Positions 7,939-14,609 are shown, counted from the stretch's first letter. The stretch is DNA of 14,723 nucleotides from Coprothermobacter sp. (GCA_012842545.1 DUSQ01000029.1:1-14723), one strand, 5' to 3'. Translations and numbers: made by a program. The notes: a model not told the origin generated them from the letters alone.

Positions 7939-8299
7939 CCCCCAAAGCCTTCTTTACCGCCTCCAACAGACGGTCAGGCTGGAATGGTTTAACCACAAAG
8001 TCTTTTGCTCCCACTTGAATAGCCTCAATAACCAACTGTTGCTGACCCATTGCAGTTACCATAATGATGTTTGCGGAGGGATCTATTTTAAGCAATTCCT
8101 TAAGCGTTTGTATTCCATCCATTTCAGGCATCGTTATGTCCAAAGTCACCAGGTCCGGTTTAACCTTCTCATACAGAACCAAAGCCTCCTGCCCATTGGA
8201 AGCCTCGCCTGCAACTTCATAACCGTTCTGCGTTAAAACGTTCTTTATCATCATTCGCATAAAAGCTGCATCGTCCACAATCAAAACCCTTTTACTCAT
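7931..8299 (-). CDS. cheY: Chemotaxis response regulator CheY
   Basis: CheY carries the chemotaxis signal: once phosphorylated by CheA it binds the motor switch and changes rotation. The 122-residue protein is a stand-alone receiver domain with acidic pocket D9/D10, phospho-acceptor D54 (TLDITMPEMDG), T82 and K104, all in register. The gene sits between fliY and fliO, as in Bacillus and Thermotoga, next to the switch proteins it acts on. An excellent AGGAGG site lies 5 bases before the ATG, one of the strongest in the window, and the gene is separated from fliY by 16 bases; the product may be made at a higher level than its coupled neighbours. The fliO start lies within its last codons. Confidence 0.96.
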   Translation of the reverse strand: MSKRVLIVDDAAFMRMMIKNVLTQNGYEVAGEASNGQEALVLYEKVKPDLVTLDITMPEMDGIQTLKELLKIDPSANIIMVTAMGQQQLVIEAIQVGAKDFVVKPFQPDRLLEAVKKALGDG

Positions 8300-8304
8300 T
8301 TTAA

Positions 8305-8310
8305 CCTCCT
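8305..8310 (-). promoter_or_regulatory. Strong ribosome binding site of cheY
   Basis: AGGAGG lies 5 bases before ATG 8299, in one of the few true intergenic gaps here (16 bases). It suggests independent, efficient initiation for cheY within the coupled operon. Confidence 0.75.
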
Positions 8311-8315
8311 GCCAT

Positions 8316-9179
8316 TTAGATTTCTGCCTTTAGCCTCTCCTTGGGAGCTATTATATCAAGAATTCTAACACCGAAGGACTCGTCAATTACAACTACTTCT
8401 CCCTTTGCTACAGGTTTGCCATTGACCAAAATGTCAACTGGTTCTCCCGCTAACTTATCCAATGTGATTATGGAACCAGCCCCTAAAGATAAAAGGTCTT
8501 TTATACTTACCCGACTCCGCCCAAGTTCCACGGAAACATTTACCTTCACATCAAGAAGAAGCTCCAAGTTTCTAGGTAAAGGTTGTGTGATACTTTCGGG
8601 TTTGAGTTGAGGAAAAGTAACTTGTTCAATGTTATCGCTGTCCAAAGCCACATCCGAGCGCTCTGTCGCACTGGTACCAGAAGATTCAGCAACCTCACTA
8701 CGGTCAACATGACCCATCATGAGTACGGAGAAGAGCTTATTTGAAACACAGAGCCACAGACCGCCTTCCACTTCTATGCAGGATAATCCACCTACTTTCT
8801 CCTGTAAAGCTCCACCTGTCACTACTTGAGCTGCACCCACACTAACAGAAGGAATAGTACCAAACTGTTCAGAGTTCTCCTGCACAGCGCCATTAATGCT
8901 TTGGTTAATGGCCTCTCCGATTGTGCTAAGCACTAAGTCGTCATTAAGATTATCCACGGTAAGTTGGAATATTTTGAGCATTTCATTTCCCAATGTCTTT
9001 GATAACTCCTCACTGAGAACGATAAATCCTTCCCCGAAATCATCCAGTTCGAAATCAACAATTACAAACTCTCCCTGCCCAGAAGGTAAACTATCTGACT
9101 TGTAGAAATTGCCAAGCTTTACAGCACCATTCGTAACCTCGCTCAACAAGCGTTTAAGACTGCCAATGAAATCAGACAT
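8316..9179 (-). CDS. fliY: Flagellar motor switch protein FliY (CheC-like plus FliN domain)
   Basis: FliY is the FliN-type switch component of Gram-positive and related bacteria; it forms the lower C-ring and, in Bacillus, also dephosphorylates CheY-P. The 287-residue protein has an N-terminal region with a CheC-like helix, STIGEAINQSIN (85-96), keeping the S-xxx-E-xx-N active-site pattern (S85, E89, N92). A polar linker (about 158-200) follows, and then a C-terminal SpoA/FliN domain (about 203-278; LELLLDVKVNVSVELG and the VDILVNGKPVAKGEVV stretch). Only one CheC motif is visible, without the usual following proline, and the protein is shorter than Bacillus FliY. The ATG is 6 bases after the fliM stop and in the same frame; AGGAGGTGG lies 11 bases upstream, a rather long spacing. 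fliN is an acceptable alternative name. Confidence 0.92.
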   Translation of the reverse strand: MSDFIGSLKRLLSEVTNGAVKLGNFYKSDSLPSGQGEFVIVDFELDDFGEGFIVLSEELSKTLGNEMLKIFQLTVDNLNDDLVLSTIGEAINQSINGAVQENSEQFGTIPSVSVGAAQVVTGGALQEKVGGLSCIEVEGGLWLCVSNKLFSVLMMGHVDRSEVAESSGTSATERSDVALDSDNIEQVTFPQLKPESITQPLPRNLELLLDVKVNVSVELGRSRVSIKDLLSLGAGSIITLDKLAGEPVDILVNGKPVAKGEVVVIDESFGVRILDIIAPKERLKAEI

Positions 9180-9185
9180 GTGGAC

Positions 9186-10166
9186 TTAACCCACCTCCTC
9201 TTTTCCGTTTTCGTCGCTTCTGCCAGTGACAAGAAAAGCCTTCTTACGTTGATAAATCCCCGGTATGCCTTTAGCAAAGAGGTTCCCTTCTACCAAAAGA
9301 TCCACTTCCTCATCGCTTCTCCTGTTGAGTTCAATGACATCACCCACATCCCACTTAAGAATCTCACCTATGCTGACGGATGCTCCACCAAGAACAACAG
9401 AAACTTCAACCGTCACGTTCTCAACAACTTCCATAAGTGTGGTCTTCCAGTCGTCAGGCGTGGGCTTGCTAACCCCAAACCAGCGGTGGGCAGTCAGGTT
9501 CTGAACAAAACCCTCCAAGGCCATGTACGGTACGCATATGGTACCGATGGCCGATTTTTCACCAAGCTTCTCTTCATAAGTAATGACTACGACCACATCG
9601 CTGCCAGGCATTATCTGAACAAACCCTGGAGAGTATTCTACAGTTGGTTTGCCTAAGTTCCACTGAACAATGGGTTTCCAGGCTTCCAGCCAGTGTCTCA
9701 AATAAACCTCCATGACTCGATTCACCAAGGTTGCTTCAACTGATGTGAGTTCCCTGACTTCCCTTAAGGGCTTGCCAGGACCACCTAAGAGCTTGTCAAT
9801 GATGGCGAATACAAAATCCAAAGACATTTCAAAAATCACACTGGTCACATCGACTATGGGAACCAAATACATAAATGTTGGGTCTGACAATGACCTTATG
9901 TACTCCTGGTACGTTACTTGATCTACTGAGACGATGGAAATGGACATGGCCGATCTTAGATACCCTGCCAGCTCCGTACTCGCACCGCGGGAGAAGTTCT
10001 CGTGCAACATTTGAATTGTTCTTAACTGTTCCTTAGAGAGCTTATCAGGCCGTCTGAAGTCATATTTGCGAACCACCTGCTCTTTGGCTTGAACAAGTTC
10101 TGTCTGACCAGCTTTAATAGCACTTAATAGGGTATCAATTTCTTCTTGAGAAAGCGTTTCAGCCAT
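9186..10166 (-). CDS. fliM: Flagellar motor switch protein FliM
   Basis: FliM links the MS ring to FliY/FliN in the C-ring and receives CheY-P. The 326 residues show the CheY-binding peptide LSQEEIDTLLSAI at 5-17, the FliM middle domain (about 45-240) with the GGPG loop at 128-131 corresponding to the family GGxG motif, and a C-terminal SpoA domain (about 247-313; VTVEVSVVLGGASVSIGEIL and VDLLVEGNLFAKG). Length is standard. The ATG shares its first base with the fliL stop (TAATG). The gene ends in TAA, followed by two sense codons and then the fliY ATG in the same frame. Confidence 0.97.
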   Translation of the reverse strand: MAETLSQEEIDTLLSAIKAGQTELVQAKEQVVRKYDFRRPDKLSKEQLRTIQMLHENFSRGASTELAGYLRSAMSISIVSVDQVTYQEYIRSLSDPTFMYLVPIVDVTSVIFEMSLDFVFAIIDKLLGGPGKPLREVRELTSVEATLVNRVMEVYLRHWLEAWKPIVQWNLGKPTVEYSPGFVQIMPGSDVVVVITYEEKLGEKSAIGTICVPYMALEGFVQNLTAHRWFGVSKPTPDDWKTTLMEVVENVTVEVSVVLGGASVSIGEILKWDVGDVIELNRRSDEEVDLLVEGNLFAKGIPGIYQRKKAFLVTGRSDENGKEEVG

Positions 10167-10612
10167 TATGGCATCACCGTTATAACAGTATCAGCCCCAA
10201 AGAGCACACCACTCAAAATGGTCTTTCCATATAGGTTGTTTATCCTCTTCACAAAGTTCTCTTGTATTAGCGTAATGCCTTTGTCAGATGAAAAATCTTC
10301 GGGTTTCAATGTTTTAAAGTACTTCAAGAGCTCGTCCTGTATGACCAGGAAACTTGGGTCCATTTTCTGAACTTCACTAAGTGCTTTTTTGTCATAAAAC
10401 TCCAAGTTAACGGTAACCTGAATAATGTACTTGGGATTACTCAAGTTTGTAGTGAACTTCCCAAGAGGCTGAAGGACAGGTTCTGGTTTGCTTTGGGACT
10501 TTGTGTTACTGCCCATATCTTTGACCACAGGAGCTAGCACGTAGACACCTAGCGCCATGCCTACACCGAGCAAAAGTACAACTACAACTAAATAAACCAA
10601 TATCTTCTTCAT
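10166..10612 (-). CDS. fliL: Flagellar basal body-associated protein FliL
   Basis: FliL is a single-pass inner-membrane protein that surrounds or supports stator units and affects torque. The 148-residue protein has a short basic start (MKK), one membrane helix (about 4-28), a polar linker, and a periplasmic/extracellular FliL domain with FTTNLSNPKYIIQVTVNLEF (53-72) and the C-terminal LYGKTILSGVLFGADTVIT segment. Size is typical. The ATG overlaps the motB stop as ATGA and the stop overlaps the fliM start. The position between motB and fliM fits a stator-associated role. Confidence 0.93.
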   Translation of the reverse strand: MKKILVYLVVVVLLLGVGMALGVYVLAPVVKDMGSNTKSQSKPEPVLQPLGKFTTNLSNPKYIIQVTVNLEFYDKKALSEVQKMDPSFLVIQDELLKYFKTLKPEDFSSDKGITLIQENFVKRINNLYGKTILSGVLFGADTVITVMP

Positions 10613-11325
10613 TGATCCCTCCTAATGGTGATCTCCACTCTCCTGTTCTTAGCTTGTCCCGCAGGGGTGTTCACATTTCCCACTGGGACATTGTCGCCGT
10701 ACCCAACTAAAGCCATTTTAGAATCATCTACACCCAGAGATTTTAGTCTTTCCAAAACATTCAGTGCCCGATCGCTGGATATATGAAAGTCGTCAATGTA
10801 ACCAGGACATGTAGCCAATGTGTAGGCAGCATGCCCTTCTACATAGATGCGGTAGCCTTCTTTCTGTGCCTTTATAAGCTCAGGTGCCAAAGCAGAGAGA
10901 ATTGGCCCAGTTTCAGGCCTAATAGAGGCTGAACAAGGCATAAACAAAAGGTCTCCTGAGATCCTAACCCGCACTTCGTTGGCACCTTCTACTACCTCAA
11001 TAGCCTCCGAACCGTATTTCTGCTGAACAGCTTTCTCTACACCGCCCAAGTTGCTGTAAAGCTCAGCCACAGTCATGGGGCCCTGCATTATAAAATCAGG
11101 GGGGACTGGCATGGGTGGGCTAAAGGTTGGATTTGATGGCAAAACACCCATACCCCCACCCAAAGCCACAACGAAAGAGTATGCCATCTGCTCGAATTTC
11201 GTAGCATTGAGGGTTGAAAACGCAAATAGCATGACGAAGAATACTAACATGTTAGTCACCAAATCACCGTAGGACAAACACCATAGAGGAGCACCAGGAC
11301 CTGAAGACTCTTTCCTCTTAGGCAA
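10609..11325 (-). CDS. motB: Flagellar stator protein MotB (PomB/MotS-like), TTG start
   Basis: MotB anchors the stator to peptidoglycan and supplies the ion-binding aspartate. The 238 residues contain LWCLSYGDLVTNMLVFFVML (14-33), the single membrane helix with D21 as the ion carrier. A proline-rich plug/linker region (about 62-85) follows, and then an OmpA-type peptidoglycan-binding domain (about 117-236). In that domain the usual GHTD is GHAA (164-167); SSDRA (183-187) and the final NRRVEITI are kept. C131 and C173 are the only cysteines outside the membrane helix. The start is TTG with AGAGGTGG 6 bases upstream, and there is no better ATG. It overlaps motA by 8 bases. The helix resembles sodium-type PomB/MotS. 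Confidence 0.93.
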   Translation of the reverse strand: MPKRKESSGPGAPLWCLSYGDLVTNMLVFFVMLFAFSTLNATKFEQMAYSFVVALGGGMGVLPSNPTFSPPMPVPPDFIMQGPMTVAELYSNLGGVEKAVQQKYGSEAIEVVEGANEVRVRISGDLLFMPCSASIRPETGPILSALAPELIKAQKEGYRIYVEGHAAYTLATCPGYIDDFHISSDRALNVLERLKSLGVDDSKMALVGYGDNVPVGNVNTPAGQAKNRRVEITIRRDQ

Positions 11326-12115
11326 CCTCTGCCACCTCTTCAGTCCTTTGAGTTTTGGTTCTCTCGTACTGCTCCCGCTCAGCAGGTGACAAGAACGAAA
11401 CTAGTCGTTCCTCTAAAAGCCTGGGGTTTTCGCCGCTTTGAATACCCAATATGCCTTCCACGATCATTTCCCTAAAATCACTTTCCATGTCACTCTTACG
11501 CTGCAATGTACTGCTCATGGGTTGAAACACACCATAAGCAAGCACAGCACCATAAAAAGTTGTAATAAGAGCCAAGGCCATGGCGGGCCCTATTGTAGAA
11601 GGGTCATCCAATCGCTTGAGCATTTGAACTAGTCCCATTATGGTTCCTAACATACCGAAAGAAGGAGCAAAACCCGCCCACACGTCAAAGATCATCTTTC
11701 CATCAGCATGTCTGTTTTGCATGGCTTCAATGTCCAAATTGAGTATGTTCTGGACTGATTCAGGTTCCACACCATCGATGACCAATTGAAGGCCACGCTT
11801 AACAAATGGATCTTGAAGCTCTTCAAGTGAATCTTCTAAAGCTAATAGCCCTTCTCTTCTTGCCTTATTGGACAAGTCAACGAGTAGTTTTATGGTACTG
11901 GCCTTGTCGAACGTCTTATTCTTAATTGCTGCCATGATGTACTTTGGCAGATTTTTCATGCGGTCAAAACCCACAGCTACCAAAGTAGAACCAAAGGATC
12001 CTCCTATGGTGACAAGCATGCTGTTAAAATCAATGAAAGAATTTAGGTCAGCTATTATGGACAGTACTATGAGGCCGAAAGTTATTGCCAGACCACCTAA
12101 TACTCCTATGTCCAT
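11318..12115 (-). CDS. motA: Flagellar stator protein MotA (PomA/MotP-like)
   Basis: MotA subunits form the rotating ring of the stator around two MotB molecules and push on FliG. The 265-residue protein has four membrane segments (about 4-22, 32-50, 147-166, 179-198) and a cytoplasmic loop with KARREGLLALED (84-95), including the basic and acidic residues (R86/R87, E94) that contact the rotor. P151 at the start of the third helix matches the essential proline of the family. T158 and T185/T186 coincide with threonines typical of sodium-driven PomA, judged from remembered PomA sequence. The C-terminal charged tail resembles Bacillus MotA. The ATG lies 10 bases inside flbD, and motB starts inside its end. 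The stator call is secure; the ion is inference. Confidence 0.95.
   Translation of the reverse strand: MDIGVLGGLAITFGLIVLSIIADLNSFIDFNSMLVTIGGSFGSTLVAVGFDRMKNLPKYIMAAIKNKTFDKASTIKLLVDLSNKARREGLLALEDSLEELQDPFVKRGLQLVIDGVEPESVQNILNLDIEAMQNRHADGKMIFDVWAGFAPSFGMLGTIMGLVQMLKRLDDPSTIGPAMALALITTFYGAVLAYGVFQPMSSTLQRKSDMESDFREMIVEGILGIQSGENPRLLEERLVSFLSPAEREQYERTKTQRTEEVAEVA
11332..11339 (-). promoter_or_regulatory. Ribosome binding site deciding the motB TTG start
   Basis: AGAGGTGG on the sense strand, inside the end of motA, lies 6 bases before TTG 11325. No ATG or GTG occurs in frame near the conserved LWCLSYGD helix, so TTG is the best start. Confidence 0.7.
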
Positions 12116-12300
12116 TGATCCCTCACCATGTTCTTAAAGCGCACTATGCGTTTGATGATCTCATTAACGGACTCCTTGCACAGGTACTTATGACCATTTA
12201 CCAGGAAGAGCACGGTGAAATCACCGCGCTCTTCCGCCTTTTCAATGAGATCTTCGTTAATGTAAAATTCTTCGTCTTTAGGCGAAGTTAACTTAATCAT
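12106..12300 (-). CDS. flbD: Flagellar protein FlbD (SwrD)
   Basis: FlbD, called SwrD in Bacillus subtilis, is a small protein that raises flagellar motor power and is needed for swarming; its mechanism is not well understood. The 64 residues follow the family pattern: MIKLT at the start, FYINEDLIEKAE (12-23), TVLFLVNGHKYLCKESVNEIIKRI (29-52). The ATG is 6 bases after the flgE stop, with AGAGG about 9 bases upstream, inside the flgE stop region. The 3' end overlaps motA by 10 bases. The tight link to motA agrees with a role in stator function. Confidence 0.92.
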   Translation of the reverse strand: MIKLTSPKDEEFYINEDLIEKAEERGDFTVLFLVNGHKYLCKESVNEIIKRIVRFKNMVRDQWT

Positions 12301-12306
12301 CCATAA

Positions 12307-13866
12307 TTACCTCTTCAATCCAATTATATCCTGTGTAACTTCGTCCGAGGTAGTTATTACCCTGGTACTAGCCTGGAAACCACGCTGTGTGATGATAAGG
12401 TTGGTGAATTCCTCTGCCAGATCCACGTTTGAAGACTCTAAAGCACCACGGATAATGAGTGACCCCAGATCTCCCGCTTCTACGTAACCACGAAAACCAC
12501 TGTTAGCCGTGTTCTGCCACAAATTATTACCTTCACGGCTCAAACCAGCTGGATTTTGAAAATTAGCCAGAGCAATTTGTGCCAGTTCTCTGATTTGCCC
12601 ATTATCAAATTCGCCCATGACTTTACCTTCGTCCGTCACAAACCAGCTTAGCAGCTTTCCGTTCACATTCCCATCTACGAGCCCAACTACTCTGGAATCG
12701 GCAGCATATTGGGTAATCGCTGAGAAATTCAAAGTTATTTGCCTCGTCTGTGCCCCGTTACCTGGGTCAAAATCTATTGTGGGGGTAGTTCCAAAACTTT
12801 GCCCACCTTTTTTCACATCGCTAATCCTACCATCGGAGTCAAAAGTGACCACATATTGAACAGGACTTGCAGATTCCATAGACACTGTAACATCCCATGC
12901 GTTCGGGCTGGCACTTTTAACTGCATTGATGAGCATAGAGTGAGTAACCCCGAGGCTGTCTATGACATTGCTCACAGTAAAAGTAACATTGGATCCTTCT
13001 GGCGCGTTGGCATTCAGATTTCCTTGAAACTGTACGTTCGTTGTGGGCGTAGGTGGGATCGTCAAGCTTCTCGGGATGACAATGTCTCCTACTTTGTTTG
13101 TATCAGGTTCTACTACCGGATCAGCAACCAAGGCACTAACCGTGGCGTTACTCATGGCTAAAGAAGTGAAATCCAAGTTTATGGACATGTTGTTCCAGTT
13201 AAGAACGCCTGTCTGACCAGCTTGCACCACACCATTTGCAAAACCCAGAGTCTGAGTAAGCACAAGGTTTGGAGAAGCAGTGTCCGTCCCTTCATAAATG
13301 TAAATAGCTGCTGTACTACTACTTGGTGTGGGCTGAACCAAAGCCGTGAAAACATGCTCATTACCTACGTTGTCGTACACCCGAAAACCAAATGCCGTGG
13401 AAGCCGTTCCCACAGCGCCTGAAAATCTGATCTTCTGCGTGGGAATCATGGACCATCCCTGTACTTTCAAACCCGTTGATAGCTGAATCAACCTGCCAGT
13501 AAGATCAATATCAAAAGCTCCATCACGAGTAAACCAATTTCTTTGACCATCCGAAACCACGAAGAAGCCATCACCTTGGATAGCCAAATCTGAAGCTCGG
13601 TTTGTATTGTTAGTTGGTCCCTGCGTCATGATGTTGTCAATGGTAGCTAGTCCCACACCTAATCCTACTTGAGATGGGTTTGTTCCACCACGACCGCCAT
13701 AAGGTGCTCTAGCACCCTTCAACGTTAAAGCCACAACGTCGCTAAAAGTGGCTCTGGCAGCTTTGTAAGCAGTAGTATTCACGTTGGCGATATTGTTAGA
13801 TATGACGTCAATCCTTATTTGATGAACTTTCAAACCTGATATGCCGTTAAAGAAACTTCTTAACAC
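12307..13866 (-). CDS. flgE: Flagellar hook protein FlgE, GTG start
   Basis: FlgE polymerises into the hook, the flexible joint between rod and filament. The 519 residues begin with the rod/hook signature SGLKVHQIRIDVISNNIANVN (10-30) and end with the conserved coiled-coil region SSNVDLAEEFTNLIITQRGF (478-497). NGQIRELAQIALANFQNPAG (422-441) and ANSG (454-457) are also typical. The protein is longer than classical FlgE (about 400 residues), because two D2-like stretches seem to be present (about 159-236 and 294-385), both with an N/D-x-x-G start and an ending hydrophobic LDF/LNF strand. It has no cysteine. The start is GTG, chosen because GGGAGGTGA lies 7 bases upstream and the signature sits right after it. 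A structured spacer separates it from the preceding gene. Confidence 0.94.
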   Translation of the reverse strand: MLRSFFNGISGLKVHQIRIDVISNNIANVNTTAYKAARATFSDVVALTLKGARAPYGGRGGTNPSQVGLGVGLATIDNIMTQGPTNNTNRASDLAIQGDGFFVVSDGQRNWFTRDGAFDIDLTGRLIQLSTGLKVQGWSMIPTQKIRFSGAVGTASTAFGFRVYDNVGNEHVFTALVQPTPSSSTAAIYIYEGTDTASPNLVLTQTLGFANGVVQAGQTGVLNWNNMSINLDFTSLAMSNATVSALVADPVVEPDTNKVGDIVIPRSLTIPPTPTTNVQFQGNLNANAPEGSNVTFTVSNVIDSLGVTHSMLINAVKSASPNAWDVTVSMESASPVQYVVTFDSDGRISDVKKGGQSFGTTPTIDFDPGNGAQTRQITLNFSAITQYAADSRVVGLVDGNVNGKLLSWFVTDEGKVMGEFDNGQIRELAQIALANFQNPAGLSREGNNLWQNTANSGFRGYVEAGDLGSLIIRGALESSNVDLAEEFTNLIITQRGFQASTRVITTSDEVTQDIIGLKR

Positions 13867-13954
13867 TTAAAATTCACCTCCCAATTGTGTGCGCGTCTCA
13901 GTCGATCGACGCTGCCTTTGGGAGCCTCCGCGAAGCGGTCCAGCTCCGTTTCCA
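13867..13954 (-). other. Structured GC-rich spacer upstream of flgE
   Basis: This 88-base gap is the largest in the window, where most neighbours overlap. It appears richer in G and C than the genes beside it. It holds a nested stem (GGAGC 13921-13925 with GCTCC 13943-13947; inner CCGC-GAA-GCGG 13928-13938), a perfect 10-base palindrome GTCGATCGAC (13901-13910), and a weak GCGTC/GACGC pairing (13893-13912). There is no T-run after the stems in the transcribed direction, so it does not look like a standard terminator. I see no clear promoter. The flgE ribosome site sits at its downstream end. A regulatory hairpin or an inserted repeat are both possible. Confidence 0.6.
13874..13882 (-). promoter_or_regulatory. 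Ribosome binding site deciding the flgE GTG start
   Basis: The sense strand reads GGGAGGTGA, a near-perfect Shine-Dalgarno sequence 7 bases before GTG. It fixes the start of flgE at a GTG codon, directly before the conserved N-terminal hook signature. Confidence 0.85.
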
Positions 13955-14317
13955 TTACTCCAGAATGACTGCTCCATCAATCTGGCTAAACACTCCTCCC
14001 TTAGTAAAAGGAGGTGTCTTAAACGTAACAATGGTCCGATTTGGTACTCCTACCACCACGGCAAGATCTTTAAGTATGATCACGCCTTCTCGTATGCCTT
14101 TTTTACCGAGCTCTTCTATTCCACGACTTATTTTCTGAATCTTCTCCTCATCTAAAACCACTTCCCTCGTCACAAGACGGCTCTTAGCATGATTCGACAG
14201 TTTTATCCCGTAACCACTCAATAACGCTTCGGTAAATTCAACAGAACTTTTAGCTGAAGCCTTACCAACATTATTAACTTGATTTACACCGCTTGTGGGA
14301 CCAATTCTAAGATCCAT
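13955..14317 (-). CDS. TIGR02530-type flagellar operon protein
   Basis: This 120-residue protein matches the small family named only 'flagellar operon protein' (TIGR02530), which is found between flgD and flgE in Clostridia and relatives; its function is unknown to me. Visible features are GIKLSNHAKSRLVTREVVL (37-55), a helical segment EEKIQKISRGIEELGKKGI (57-75), ILKDLAVVVGVPNRTIVTF (81-99) and the ending VFSQIDGAVIL (109-119). The start is the ATG at 14317, with AAGGAGG 9 bases upstream; a longer reading frame exists but its extra N-terminus only shadows flgD. It overlaps flgD by 11 bases. Residues 102-108 read PPFTKGG and are encoded by a palindromic DNA segment; this run is often seen where small repeats lie in genes. 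Confidence 0.88.
   Translation of the reverse strand: MDLRIGPTSGVNQVNNVGKASAKSSVEFTEALLSGYGIKLSNHAKSRLVTREVVLDEEKIQKISRGIEELGKKGIREGVIILKDLAVVVGVPNRTIVTFKTPPFTKGGVFSQIDGAVILE
13990..14017. repeat. Imperfect palindrome, possible small mobile repeat
   Basis: The 28 bases form an imperfect inverted repeat: ACAC plus a CTCC-rich left arm against GGAGG plus TGT on the right, around TTAGTAAAA. On the coding strand it translates as TPPFTKGG inside the TIGR02530-type protein. I recall PPFTKGG as a common translation of CT-rich/AG-rich palindromic repeats (MITE-like or REP-like) in many genomes. The pairing is seen directly; calling it a dispersed repeat is inference, because only one copy is visible here. 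Confidence 0.45.
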
Positions 14318-14603
14318 TATCCAAAACCTCCTTGGCTTCACCAGTGGAAGTATCGTTCTGCACGCTATCTTGCGATTTAGCAGATACCAAGCTCTGTAGC
14401 ATGGTCTTAATCTCAATAAGCTCTTGAAGTACGTTTAGTAGCGTGATCTGAGTCGTCATGGTGTTTGTATCCATGGGTGAAAGCGGATCCTGAGCTTTTA
14501 ATTCAGCCAGAAGCAACTTTAGAAAATCATCCCGGCTCAAGCCCGGCACTTTCTGGTCGGAACCGGATGTGCCTTGGCTACCACCTGTAGGCGGTACGTA
14601 CAC
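14307..14603 (-). CDS. flgD: Flagellar hook capping scaffold protein FlgD (short form), GTG start
   Basis: FlgD sits at the hook tip as a cap that allows FlgE to assemble. The 98 residues contain the conserved N-terminal block LSRDDFLKLLLAELKAQDPL (22-41) followed by SPMD, and the helical TQITLLNVLQELIEIK (51-66), then a polar tail. There is no Ig-like/tudor-like C-terminal domain, so it is shorter than enterobacterial FlgD (about 230) and also shorter than Bacillus FlgD (about 140). The start is GTG with AGGAGGTGA 6 bases upstream; the upstream ATG (overlapping the ribosome site) runs into a stop within four codons. The next gene starts in its last codons. Confidence 0.9.
   Translation of the reverse strand: MYVPPTGGSQGTSGSDQKVPGLSRDDFLKLLLAELKAQDPLSPMDTNTMTTQITLLNVLQELIEIKTMLQSLVSAKSQDSVQNDTSTGEAKEVLDNGS
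14327..14333 (-). promoter_or_regulatory. Ribosome binding site deciding the TIGR02530-gene start
   Basis: AAGGAGG on the sense strand lies 9 bases before ATG 14317, inside flgD. It supports this ATG over the in-frame upstream codons. Confidence 0.75.
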
Positions 14604-14609
14604 TAATTC

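Noticed and set aside
9180..9656. Open reading frame of 158 codons on the plus strand across fliM
   Set aside because: It is antisense to fliM, whose motifs (LSQEEIDTLL, GGPG, SpoA domain) are clear. The antisense frame has no recognisable domain and no independent support.
13921..13947. Rho-independent terminator between the TIGR02530-type gene and flgE
   Set aside because: The stem is GC-rich, but no T-run follows in the transcribed direction, and downstream genes belong to the same operon.
14318..14416. 33-codon N-terminal extension of the TIGR02530-type gene
   Set aside because: The extension lies in flgD coding sequence, is not like the family, and a good AAGGAGG site points to the ATG at 14317.
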